NCBI GenBank assembly: GCA_002383405.1
Contig: DFYS01000085.1
Location: 1,143-22,366, forward strand
DNA length: 21,224 nt
Reading direction: 5' to 3'
From: Moorella sp. UBA4076
GTDB taxonomy: Bacteria; Bacillota; DSM-521; Neomoorellales; Neomoorellaceae
Position 1 is the stretch's first letter. Each line of letters begins with the position of its first letter. Of the stretch, positions 14,243 to 21,224 are shown piece after piece. The position numbers were made by a program, and so were the translations under genes. Under the pieces are notes generated by a model. The model was given only the letters and a program-made list of their open reading frames with translations, was not told the origin of the DNA and did not search any database.

Positions 14243-16549
14243 ATGTCCTGTACAGTGGGACAGAGCGTTACCAGGGTTGACGCCGTGGCTAAAGTTACCG
14301 GGCAGGCTAAATACACCGGCGATTTTATGTTCCGGGACATGCTGGTGGGCCGGCTGCTGCGCAGCCCTTACGCCCATGCCATAATCAAAAATATCGATAC
14401 CAGCCAGGCCCGCGCTTTACCGGGCGTCGAAGCAGTCTTAACTTACAAAGACGTACCGCAGCATAAATTTCCCACCGCCGGCCACCCTTACGCCCTCGAA
14501 CCGGGGCACCGGGATAAAGCCGACCGGACCATCCTCACCAGCAAGGCGCGTTTTGCCGGCGACGCTGTGGCCGCCGTGGTGGCCAGCGACGAGCTGGCAG
14601 CCGCGGAAGCCCTGCGGTTGATTAAAGTCGAGTATGAAGTCCTGGAGCCGCTCCTGACACCGGCGGCGGCCATGCGGGAAGGCGCGCCTTTAATCCATGA
14701 AGACAGCCCGCGCAACATCATCAGCAGCAAGGGTTACGAGCTGGGCGATCTGGATGCCGCTTTCCAGGAAGCCGATTATACTTTTACGGATGAACTGGAG
14801 ACAAGTATTGTCCAGCACTGCCAGCTGGAAAACCATATCGCCTGCGCCTACGTCGACAGCGACGGCCGCATCGTCATTATCACCTCCACCCAGATCCCCC
14901 ATATCGTCCGCCGCATCGTCGGCCAGGCGCTGGGCATCCCCTGGGGCCGGGTGCGGGTCATCAAGCCCTGCGTCGGCGGCGGCTTTGGCAGCAAACAGGA
15001 TGTCTGCCTGGAACCCCTGGCGGCGGTGATGACCCTGGCTGTGGGCGGGAAACCGGTACGGCTGGAACTGTCCCGCGAGGAGTGTATGATTGATTCCCGT
15101 ACCCGCCATGCCTTTAAATTCCACATCAAGACCGGGGTCACCAGAGACGGGCGCCTCACCGGCATGCATATCAAGGCCGTTTCCAACAACGGCGCCTATG
15201 CCTCCCACGGCCATTCCGTCGCCGCCGCCTGCGGCTCCAAGTTCCGCGTTCTCTACCCCATGCCGGCCCTGAAGTACGAACCCTGCACCGTCTACACAAA
15301 TTTGCCGGTGGCCGGGGCGATGCGCGCTTACGGTTCACCCCAGATCACCTTCGCCGTGGAGAGCCACATGGATAGTATCGCCCGCCGGCTCAAGCTCGAT
15401 CCCATCGAATTCCGCCGCCGCAACCTGGTCCAGACGGGCTATGTCGACCCCATCGACGGCAATGTCGTACGCAGTTGCGGCCTGCGCGAGTGCATCACCC
15501 GTGGCAAGGAATTGATTCAATGGGATACGAAAAAGGCGCGCTACCAGAACCAGACCGGCAGCAAACGCCGGGGGCTGGGCATGGCCTGTTTCAGCTACGG
15601 CAGCGGCACTTTTCCGGCGGGACAGGAGAACGCCGGGGCCCGGATTGTTTTAAACCAGGACGGCTCCGTCCAGCTGCAGATCGGCGCCACTGAGATCGGG
15701 CAGGGCAGCGATACCGTCCTGGCGCAGATGGCGGCCGAGGTCCTGGGGATACCGGTAGATTCAGTTCATGTCATCTCCACCCAGGATACGGATATCACCC
15801 CCTTTGACACCGGCGCCTACGCCTCGCGGCAGACCTACATCAGCGGCATGGCTGTGACGAAAGCGGCGCAAGAGGTCAGGACGAAGGTCCTCGATGTTGT
15901 CCGGGAGATGACCGGTATTCCCGTCCAGGCCCTGGATATCAAGGATGGCGATATCGTCTACAGGCACTCGGGGGAAGCAGTCACGTCCCTGGCCGAGGTC
16001 GCCCTGCACAGCTATTATGACCCTGTTTCAGCGCGGCCGATAACCAGCGACGTCTCCAATAACGCCCGCGTCAATGCCTTTGTCTTCGGGGTGACCTTCG
16101 CCGAAGTGGAGGTCGACCTGCCAACCGGGAAGATAGCCATCCTGGAGCTGTACAACGTCCACGACTCCGGCAGGATTATCAACCGCCGCCTGGCTGAGGG
16201 CCAGGTCCACGGCGGCGTCAGCATGGGCCTGGGTTACGCCCTGTCGGAACAGCTGCTCTTCGACGAGCAGACCGGCAAACCCTTGAATAACAATCTCCTC
16301 GACTATAAACTGCCGACCATCATGGATGTCCCCGATATCGGCGTCGATTTTGTGGAAACCTTGGAACCCACCGGCCCTTTCGGCTGCAAGTCTTTGGGCG
16401 AACCACCGACTATTCCTGTCGCCCCGGCGATCCGCAACGCTGTTTTGGACGCCACCGGCGTGCCCCTCAATAAACTGCCCATGAACCCCCAGTTTGTTTT
16501 TGAGCATTTTCAAGCAGCCGGGTTAATCCAGGAAGGCGGTGAGGCGTAA
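14243..16549 (+). CDS. Xanthine dehydrogenase-family molybdenum hydroxylase, Mo-binding subunit
   Basis: Catalytic subunit of a molybdenum hydroxylase that inserts water-derived oxygen into a C-H bond of a purine, other N-heterocycle or aldehyde. The 768 residues match the usual length for a separate large subunit. Motifs include VGGGFGSKQD at 244-253 (molybdopterin contact), MRAYGSPQ, EIGQGSDTVLAQ, and SLGEPPTIPVAP with Glu720, the expected catalytic base of the xanthine dehydrogenase/aldehyde oxidase family. The ATG at 14243 is preferred to the longer frame (which crosses the upstream terminator) because of its strong ribosome binding site and an N-terminus beginning with the family's GQSVTRVDAVAKVTGQAKYT. 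Its stop overlaps the FAD gene start (TAATG). Nearby hpt and guaA suggest purine use, but substrate is not readable. Confidence 0.9.
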   Translation: MSCTVGQSVTRVDAVAKVTGQAKYTGDFMFRDMLVGRLLRSPYAHAIIKNIDTSQARALPGVEAVLTYKDVPQHKFPTAGHPYALEPGHRDKADRTILTSKARFAGDAVAAVVASDELAAAEALRLIKVEYEVLEPLLTPAAAMREGAPLIHEDSPRNIISSKGYELGDLDAAFQEADYTFTDELETSIVQHCQLENHIACAYVDSDGRIVIITSTQIPHIVRRIVGQALGIPWGRVRVIKPCVGGGFGSKQDVCLEPLAAVMTLAVGGKPVRLELSREECMIDSRTRHAFKFHIKTGVTRDGRLTGMHIKAVSNNGAYASHGHSVAAACGSKFRVLYPMPALKYEPCTVYTNLPVAGAMRAYGSPQITFAVESHMDSIARRLKLDPIEFRRRNLVQTGYVDPIDGNVVRSCGLRECITRGKELIQWDTKKARYQNQTGSKRRGLGMACFSYGSGTFPAGQENAGARIVLNQDGSVQLQIGATEIGQGSDTVLAQMAAEVLGIPVDSVHVISTQDTDITPFDTGAYASRQTYISGMAVTKAAQEVRTKVLDVVREMTGIPVQALDIKDGDIVYRHSGEAVTSLAEVALHSYYDPVSARPITSDVSNNARVNAFVFGVTFAEVEVDLPTGKIAILELYNVHDSGRIINRRLAEGQVHGGVSMGLGYALSEQLLFDEQTGKPLNNNLLDYKLPTIMDVPDIGVDFVETLEPTGPFGCKSLGEPPTIPVAPAIRNAVLDATGVPLNKLPMNPQFVFEHFQAAGLIQEGGEA

Positions 16550-17433
16550 TGTACGATATTCAGGAATACCTGACGGCGACTACAGTCGAAGAAGCCACTG
16601 CCCTGCTGGCGGCCCATCCTGACCTGACCATCATTGCCGGCGGCACTGATGTCTTGATTAAAATGCACCACGGCCAGGGGGCAAAGGCGCGGTTGCTGAG
16701 CATCCGGGGGATTCAGTCTCTGCAGGGCGTCCGCCTGCTGGCGGACGGTACTATTAGCATCGGCCCGCTGACCACGTTCAGCCGGCTGGCCACTGACCCG
16801 GTCATCCAGGAGCATATCCCCATCCTGGCGGAAGCCGCTCTCTCCCTGGGCGGGCCCCAGATCCGCAACGTCGCCACCATCGGCGGCAATATCTGCAACG
16901 GTGCCACCTCGGCCGACAGCGCCGCCACCCTGTTTGCCCTCAACGCACGCTTGAAATTAGAATCAAGCCAGGGTGAGCGGGTTATCCCCATCCAGGATTT
17001 TTACCTGGGCCCGGGCCGGGTGGATTTGCAGGCCGGGGAGCTCCTGACGGCGCTAAGTATTGCCCCGGAGGATTACCGCGGCTACAGCGGTCGTTATATC
17101 AAGTTTTCCCAGCGTCGCGCCATGGACATCGCCACTCTGGGCGTGGCGGTGCTCTGCCGGCTGGAGGCAGGCGGCCTGCTGGCCGACGTGCGCATCGGCC
17201 TCGGGGTAGCCGGCCCGGCACCGTTAAGATGTCCACCGGCGGAGGAATACGCCCGCGGCCAAAAGATCACGCCGGAGACCTTCGCGGCCATCGGCCGGCT
17301 GGCTGTAAGCTCGACGCGGGCCAGGACTTCCTGGCGGGCGTCGCGGGAGTACCGGGAACACCTGGTGGGAGAGCTTACCCGGCGGGCGCTGGCCGACGCC
17401 ATCGCCAGGGCGGGCGGGCCGGGGTCTATCTAG
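16549..17433 (+). CDS. Molybdenum hydroxylase FAD-binding subunit
   Basis: The 294-residue subunit passes electrons from the Fe-S centres to NAD+ or another acceptor. FAD-contact motifs are visible: IIAGGTDVLIK around residues 28-38 and ATIGGNICNGATSAD at 109-123, both standard for the CoxM/XdhB-type family. The C-terminal CO-dehydrogenase flavoprotein domain (about 180-285) ends normally. Translation is coupled to the Mo subunit through a TAATG overlap. Length is complete, so the open sequence in other frames after its stop is not needed for function. Confidence 0.92.
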   Translation: MYDIQEYLTATTVEEATALLAAHPDLTIIAGGTDVLIKMHHGQGAKARLLSIRGIQSLQGVRLLADGTISIGPLTTFSRLATDPVIQEHIPILAEAALSLGGPQIRNVATIGGNICNGATSADSAATLFALNARLKLESSQGERVIPIQDFYLGPGRVDLQAGELLTALSIAPEDYRGYSGRYIKFSQRRAMDIATLGVAVLCRLEAGGLLADVRIGLGVAGPAPLRCPPAEEYARGQKITPETFAAIGRLAVSSTRARTSWRASREYREHLVGELTRRALADAIARAGGPGSI

Positions 17434-17761
17434 CCGGCAGCCTGCTCGAAGCGGTGTGGCCATGTAGCGGCGGCTTTTAGGCCGAGTTCCATCTAGCGGC
17501 AGCCTGTCCGGTAGACGGCCGCAGCAGCGCCGCCATCCCCTGTTCACGCCGCCGGGGTAGCGTTGGCAGCCGCTGTTCGGAGCTGCCGGCTCGGAGCTGC
17601 CGGCAGGGGAGCATAAGGGTGTAACTATGGCGGGGGTCCGGCGGGATGGCAAATGCAGGCCGGGCGTTATGTTTGGCGGCGGGGGACTGCCAGGGCCGGC
17701 GAGCCGGCACGCCCGGCCGCAAGAGAAGGGAAAACGGGATATCCCGGGGGGAGTGGGTTAT
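17434..17761. repeat. GC-rich intra-operon gap with short repeats
   Basis: A 328-bp gap separates the FAD and Fe-S genes, unusual for this normally tight operon. It contains a tandem duplication of TCGGAGCTGCCGGC (17577-17590 and 17591-17604) and a repeated CTAGC(C)GGCAGCCTG (about 17431 and 17493). An open frame from 17627 runs into the Fe-S gene but encodes a Gly/Arg/Pro-rich stretch unlike any subunit. No terminator or convincing promoter was seen. Confidence 0.6.
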
Positions 17762-18235
17762 TTGCTAAAAAAAATCTCCTTTACCGTTAACGGGCAGGCA
17801 GTAAACCTGGATGTGGACGTGCGCGAATCCCTGCTGGAGGTGCTGCGCCACCGTTTGGGCTACACCGGCGTCAAAAAAGGGTGCGGCGCCGGCGAGTGCG
17901 GCGCCTGTACCGTCCTCATTGACGGTACGCCTGTCGACTCGTGTATCTACCTGGCCGTCTGGGCCGAGGGCAAAAATATCGTCACCATCGAGGGTATAGC
18001 TAAAAACGGCGAGCTTTCCCGGGTGCAAAAGGCCTTTGTGGAAGAAGGAGCCGTCCAGTGCGGCTTCTGCACTCCCGGCTATATCCTGACCGCGACGGCG
18101 ATGGCGGATAGCGGCAGGAAGTATACGCGGGAAGAGATCAAACGGGAGTTATCCGGCCACCTCTGCCGCTGCACCGGCTACCAGAACATCATTAAAGCGG
18201 TAGAAAAAGCCTTAGCGGAAGCGGAAAATAATTAG
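17762..18235 (+). CDS. Molybdenum hydroxylase [2Fe-2S] subunit
   Basis: The 157-residue electron-transfer subunit has two clusters. The N-terminal plant-type [2Fe-2S] set is C41, C46, C49 and C61 in KGCGAGECGACTVLIDG and the residues after it. The C-terminal all-helical set is C100, C103, C135 and C137 (CGFCTPG and CRCTGYQNI). The TTG at 17762 gives the canonical start MLKKISFTVNGQAVNLDV and has GGGGGAG about 9 nt upstream; the longer frame from 17627 adds about 45 atypical residues. It completes a Mo-FAD-FeS operon. No XdhC-like maturation protein is present in the window. No terminator follows; repeats fill the gap to 18467. Confidence 0.93.
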   Translation: MLKKISFTVNGQAVNLDVDVRESLLEVLRHRLGYTGVKKGCGAGECGACTVLIDGTPVDSCIYLAVWAEGKNIVTIEGIAKNGELSRVQKAFVEEGAVQCGFCTPGYILTATAMADSGRKYTREEIKRELSGHLCRCTGYQNIIKAVEKALAEAENN

Positions 18236-18267
18236 CGCATCAATATCACAGGCGCCAAACTGTAAAT

Positions 18268-18300
18268 GTAACTTCCCAGGCCACCGCCATTGAAATTGCC
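18268..18300. mobile_element. Partial, diverged end of the MITE-like element
   Basis: From 18268, GTAACTTCCCAGGCC and the next 18 bases (ACCGCCATTGAA within them) match the reverse complement of the right end of the copy at 18337-18459 at roughly four of five positions. Similarity fades after about 18300. It appears to be an older remnant next to which the newer copy inserted. Confidence 0.45.
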
Positions 18301-18336
18301 CTGGTGCTATCAGTCCCGGGATTGCTAACACATATG

Positions 18337-18459
18337 GTAACTGTTCAGCCTGCCTGGCGGTCAGCATGATAGTAATAGCCATACAATAGCTGCGGGGTTT
18401 GTAGTCCTGGCGGTGGCTAGCGCCGTGGGTGCTTCAATGGTGATGGCCTGAGCAGTAAC
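18337..18459. mobile_element. MITE-like element, copy B, with 8-bp target duplication (one mismatch)
   Basis: The element is 123 bp long with inverted ends GTAACTGTTCAG (from 18337) and CTGAGCAGTAAC (to 18459). It is flanked by CACATATG (18329-18336) and CGCATATG (18460-18467), a 7/8 direct repeat. The left 45 bases are nearly identical to copy C. It has no room for a transposase. It sits between the convergent Fe-S subunit and J-domain genes, and the right flanking repeat ends one base before the stop codon of the latter. Confidence 0.7.
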
Positions 18460-18467
18460 CGCATATG

Positions 18468-18776
18468 TTAAAAAAACTCCCGGAAATGCTCCTGCCACCA
18501 GCGGGCGTACTGTTCCTGCGGGTCTTCGCTTTCTTCACCGCCAGCGCCGGCCAGGTGCGAGTTGCGTTCTGGTATTTTATGGTGCAGCAGGTATTCATAA
18601 GCCTCGGTGATGAGCAGGAATTTAGCTATCGCCCTGCTATCGTCCGGCCGGCAGTCAGGATGGTACTGCCGCACCAGGCGGTGGTAGGCCCTTTTTATGG
18701 TACGGGTGTCGGCATCACTGGCGACTCCCAGGACCTGGCGTGCCCTTTTTTCCAGGGTATCGCTATTCAAGGGCAC
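18468..18776 (-). CDS. Small J-domain (DnaJ-like) protein
   Basis: A 102-residue protein whose first about 65 residues form a J domain: helix II TRTIKRAYHRLVRQY, then the HPD motif (residues 39-41), and helix III IAKFLLITEAYEYLL. J domains stimulate the ATPase of Hsp70 (DnaK). There is no Gly/Phe region, zinc-binding domain or client-binding domain; the C-terminus is a short acidic and aromatic tail ending REFF. It starts with GTG behind AAAGGAGAG. It has its own promoter and stands alone, so its partner and role are unknown. Confidence 0.85.
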   Translation of the reverse strand: MPLNSDTLEKRARQVLGVASDADTRTIKRAYHRLVRQYHPDCRPDDSRAIAKFLLITEAYEYLLHHKIPERNSHLAGAGGEESEDPQEQYARWWQEHFREFF

Positions 18777-18840
18777 CGGAAAACTCTCCTTTCGAGACGG
18801 TAAATTTAAACAACCAGAAGGATTTTATGGTTATACAACG

Positions 18841-18869
18841 AAGATAACAGGGTTATAGTAAACCGTCAA
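18841..18869 (-). promoter_or_regulatory. Promoter of the J-domain gene
   Basis: On the minus strand TTGACG (18864-18869) and TATCTT (18841-18846) are separated by 17 bp, about 65 bp before the GTG start. Confidence 0.6.
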
Positions 18870-19060
18870 GAGAAATGTTATAGATGCTTCCCCTGCAAAA
18901 GCCCCTTCGTTATCTTTCTGGTGGAGGAAGCCTTCTGCTCCAGGCCTGGGAATTAGTCCCTTAAGCCCAAACATCTTCGCAAAGTGGAAAGAAAATATCG
19001 CAGCAAGATTTTGGTTCCGGCTATGCCGTTTCAGGTTAAATCGAGCAATATGATTCTATT

Positions 19061-19089
19061 TTGCAATCCCAGGTGGGGACTAATATCAT
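19061..19089 (+). promoter_or_regulatory. Candidate promoter of hpt-guaA
   Basis: TTGCAA (19061-19066) and TATCAT (19084-19089) are 17 bp apart. If used, the transcript would carry a leader of about 280 nt that includes the whole MITE-like copy C. I saw no purine riboswitch core in this leader. The rest of the 18777-19376 gap holds nothing else I can name. Confidence 0.4.
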
Positions 19090-19137
19090 GGATAACAACC
19101 CTGGGGAGGCTTTTTGCAGCAGAATCATAGATGGATT

Positions 19138-19274
19138 GTAACTGCTCAGCCTGCCTGGCGGTCATCTCGATAGCAATAGCCGGGAAAGCCGAAATGATGG
19201 CTGGACGGATTTATGATCCTGACGGCAGGTAGCGCCAGGGCGGCTTTTAGAATAGGGGTGGCCTGAGCAGTTAC
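19138..19274. mobile_element. MITE-like element, copy C, with perfect 8-bp target duplication
   Basis: The element is 137 bp long with perfect 12-bp inverted ends: GTAACTGCTCAG (19138-19149) and CTGAGCAGTTAC (19263-19274). It is flanked on both sides by GATGGATT (19130-19137 and 19275-19282), an exact 8-bp direct repeat and the signature of a transposition event. It encodes no transposase, so it must have been moved in trans. It lies upstream of hpt in the probable leader. Confidence 0.8.
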
Positions 19275-19376
19275 GATGGATTTTTAGAGGGGATGCATCT
19301 GTCAGGTTGCTTCCACGTCCCGCCGGCGGGGAAGACGAACCAGAAGCAGTCAATATACTACAGGGGGGAGACCTTT

Positions 19377-19922
19377 TTGCAGGAAGATATAGCGCAAGTC
19401 CTGGTCGATGCTGCAGCAATTCAAAAAAAGGTCAAGGAAATGGGAGCGGCCATCAGCCGCGATTATGCGGGTAAAGACCTGCTGGTAGTGGGGATCCTCA
19501 GAGGGGCGATTATTTTCCTGGCCGACCTGGTGCGGGAGATCACCATCCCCCTGCAGCTCGATTTTATGGCCGTTTCCAGCTACGGTACCGGGACCAGCAC
19601 TTCGGGGGCGGTACGCATCCTGAAGGACCTGGAGGTACCGGTGGAAGATAAACACCTGTTGATCGTTGAGGATATCATCGACACCGGCCTGACCCTGAAG
19701 TACTTATTGGAAAATTTGCAGGCGCGTCAGCCTTTGAGCGTCCGCGCCTGTACCATCCTGGACAAACCGGAACGGCGGCTGGTGGACGTGCATGTCGATT
19801 ACAGTGGCTTTGCCATCCCCGATTACTTCGTGGTAGGCTACGGCCTGGATTATGCCCAGCAGTACCGCCATTTGCCGGCTATCTGCGTCTTAAAACCGGA
19901 GGTTTACAGCCGGAAAAAATAA
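19377..19922 (+). CDS. hpt: Hypoxanthine phosphoribosyltransferase
   Basis: Salvages hypoxanthine (and usually guanine) with PRPP to IMP or GMP in the cytoplasm. The 181-residue length is normal. The PRPP-binding motif is LLIVEDIIDTGLTLKYLL, the N-terminal part has VVGILRGAIIFLADLVR, and the flexible-loop SYGT is followed by TSTSG. The C-terminal purine-contact region includes IPDYFVVGYGLDY. The TTG at 19377 was chosen because GGGGGGAG lies about 7 nt upstream and the protein then starts at the family's usual point; the ATG at 19293 would add 28 atypical residues that overlap the MITE flank. It is followed after 34 nt by guaA, forming a purine salvage and GMP synthesis pair. Confidence 0.93.
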   Translation: MQEDIAQVLVDAAAIQKKVKEMGAAISRDYAGKDLLVVGILRGAIIFLADLVREITIPLQLDFMAVSSYGTGTSTSGAVRILKDLEVPVEDKHLLIVEDIIDTGLTLKYLLENLQARQPLSVRACTILDKPERRLVDVHVDYSGFAIPDYFVVGYGLDYAQQYRHLPAICVLKPEVYSRKK

Positions 19923-19956
19923 GCCCCATTTAAAATAAACTGGTGAGGTTGGATAG

Positions 19957-21224
19957 ATGACGGAAGGAAGCAAACAACCGGCGGAAATAGTATTGGTGCT
20001 GGATTTCGGCGGCCAGTACAACCAACTCATCGCCCGGCGCGTCCGCGAGGCCGGGGTTTACTCAGAGATGATCCCTTTTAATACCCCCCTGGAGGAGATC
20101 CTGGCGCGGCAGCCGCGGGGGATTATTTTTTCCGGCGGGCCGGCCAGTGTTTACGGCCCCGGGGCGCCCCGTATCGACCGGAACATCTACACCAGCGGTA
20201 TCCCTATCCTGGGCATCTGTTACGGTATGCAGCTGATGGCCCATGACCTGGGCGGCCGGGTGGAGGCGTCGGCAGGGCGGGAGTACGGCAAGACGGAGCT
20301 TAAAATCACGGCGCCGGATGATGTCCTGTTTGCCGAGCTACCCCGAGCTATGCAGTGCTGGATGAGCCACGGCGATTATATCAGCGCCGTACCGCCGGGT
20401 TTTGTCGTTACCGCCCGCTCGGCTTACACGCCAGTGGCGGCTATGAGCGACCCGCAGCGCCGCCTCTATGGCGTCCAGTTCCACCCTGAGGTCAAGCACA
20501 CACCCCGCGGTCAGGAGATGCTGCGTCGTTTCCTTTTCCAGGTGTGCGGCTGCCGCGGTGACTGGTCGGTCAGCTCTTTTATCGAAGAACAGGTGGCGGC
20601 CATCCGCGCGCGGGTAGGGGACGGCCGGGTGCTGTGCGCGTTGAGCGGCGGCGTCGATTCTTCCGTAGCCGCGGCCCTGGTGCATCGCGCTGTGGGCGAC
20701 CGTTTGACCTGTGTCTTCGTCAACCACGGCCTCCTGCGCCAGGGGGAGACGGAACAGGTGCAGCAGACCTTCGGCCAGGCCCTGCAAATGAACCTGGTTT
20801 ACGTTGACGCCGAGGAGCGCTTCCTGACCAAACTGGCCGGAGTGGAGGACCCGGAAGCGAAGCGCAAAATTATCGGCCACGAGTTTATCCGCGTCTTTGA
20901 AGAGGAGGCGCGGCAACTGGGGCAGGTGGATTTCCTGGTCCAGGGTACACTGTACCCCGATGTGATCGAGAGCGGTACGGCGACAGCGGCCGTTATCAAA
21001 AGCCACCATAACGTCGGCGGCCTGCCGGACGATATGGCGCTGGAACTCATCGAACCGCTACGGCTTTTATTTAAAGACGAGGTACGGCGGGTGGGAGAGG
21101 AACTGGGCCTGCCGGAGGAGATCGTCTGGCGCCAGCCCTTCCCCGGACCGGGCCTGGCCATCCGCATCCTGGGCGAGGTTACCCTGGAAAAGCTGGCTAT
21201 CTTACGCCAGGCTGACGCCATTGT
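19957..21224 (+). CDS. guaA: GMP synthase (glutamine-hydrolysing), partial at the window end
   Basis: Converts XMP, ATP and glutamine to GMP. The first 422 codons of about 510 are present; the frame runs off the window. The N-terminal class I glutamine amidotransferase has LVLDFGGQYNQLIARRV, the nucleophile Cys in GICYGMQLM, and the His/Glu pair in VQFHPEVKHT. The ATP-pyrophosphatase domain has the P-loop ALSGGVDSSVAA, then VNHGLLRQGE, QGTLYPDVIESG and KSHHNVGGLP. The C-terminal dimerisation domain begins with RQPFPGPGLAIRILGE. The ATG follows GGTGAGGTTGG and lies 34 nt after hpt. Confidence 0.97.
   Translation, partial: MTEGSKQPAEIVLVLDFGGQYNQLIARRVREAGVYSEMIPFNTPLEEILARQPRGIIFSGGPASVYGPGAPRIDRNIYTSGIPILGICYGMQLMAHDLGGRVEASAGREYGKTELKITAPDDVLFAELPRAMQCWMSHGDYISAVPPGFVVTARSAYTPVAAMSDPQRRLYGVQFHPEVKHTPRGQEMLRRFLFQVCGCRGDWSVSSFIEEQVAAIRARVGDGRVLCALSGGVDSSVAAALVHRAVGDRLTCVFVNHGLLRQGETEQVQQTFGQALQMNLVYVDAEERFLTKLAGVEDPEAKRKIIGHEFIRVFEEEARQLGQVDFLVQGTLYPDVIESGTATAAVIKSHHNVGGLPDDMALELIEPLRLLFKDEVRRVGEELGLPEEIVWRQPFPGPGLAIRILGEVTLEKLAILRQADAI

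Noticed and set aside
16028..16513. Long minus-strand open frames opposite the Mo subunit and guaA (for example 16028-16513, 20338-21009)
   Set aside because: They are antisense shadows of GC-rich genes, with no ribosome binding site or recognisable domain.
17627..17761. Extended start of the Fe-S subunit
   Set aside because: The extra residues are Gly/Arg/Pro-rich and unlike the family; TTG 17762 gives the canonical N-terminus and has a good ribosome binding site.
18880..19376. Purine riboswitch upstream of hpt-guaA
   Set aside because: I could not find the conserved loop sequences or the three-way junction core; the region is dominated by the MITE-like element.

Overview
The window looks like a chromosomal segment of a thermophilic, anaerobic Gram-positive bacterium of the Clostridia/Thermoanaerobacteria type, most like a Moorella-group acetogen. 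That assignment is inference. It rests on the oxygen-sensitive glycyl-radical chemistry, a molybdenum hydroxylase, strong AGGAGG-type ribosome binding sites, frequent TTG/GTG starts, moderately high GC, and PocR-type sensors. No rRNA or tRNA marker is present to confirm it.

Layout. (1) 1-333: two direct copies of a 78-bp intergenic repeat, then a sigma-A-like promoter with an inverted repeat between its -35 and -10 boxes. (2) 334-1740: aspartase (aspA), closed by a strong terminator. (3) 1816-1949: a decayed MITE-like element. (4) 2101-7571, minus strand: an operon for a glycyl-radical 4-hydroxyphenylacetate decarboxylase, in transcription order large subunit (hpdB), Fe-S small subunit (hpdC), MFS carrier, radical-SAM activase (hpdA). 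(5) 7954-11943, plus strand and divergent from it: a PocR-LuxR regulator, a membrane sensor kinase, a lone receiver protein and a receiver/HD protein. (6) 12114-13063: a 5'-truncated LytS-type PocR kinase whose broken end is joined to half a MITE. (7) 13064-13455: intergenic repeats. (8) 13456-14145: an unknown membrane-anchored protein ended by a terminator that contains its stop codon. (9) 14243-18235: a three-subunit molybdenum hydroxylase of the xanthine dehydrogenase family (Mo, FAD, 2Fe-2S), with an unusual 328-bp repeat-bearing gap before the last gene. (10) 18268-19274: MITE copies around a small J-domain gene on the minus strand. (11) 19377-end: hypoxanthine phosphoribosyltransferase and GMP synthase; guaA runs off the window.

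How the parts fit. The central unit is a self-contained arylacetate system. A likely aromatic-acid carrier brings substrate in, HpdBC decarboxylates 4-hydroxyphenylacetate to p-cresol, HpdA installs the glycyl radical, and the divergent sensory cassette is the obvious candidate to detect the substrate. The large subunit carries all the catalytic residues I remember from the Clostridium scatologenes enzyme (Cys503, Glu505, His536, Glu637, Gly873), every one displaced by exactly +8.

The most unusual non-coding signal is a family of about 120-140 bp elements with GTAACTGCTCAG-type inverted ends. Two copies are flanked by 8-bp direct repeats, one perfect and one 7/8. One copy sits in the presumed leader of hpt-guaA, one abuts the stop codon of the J-domain gene, and a half copy marks the break in the PocR kinase pseudogene.
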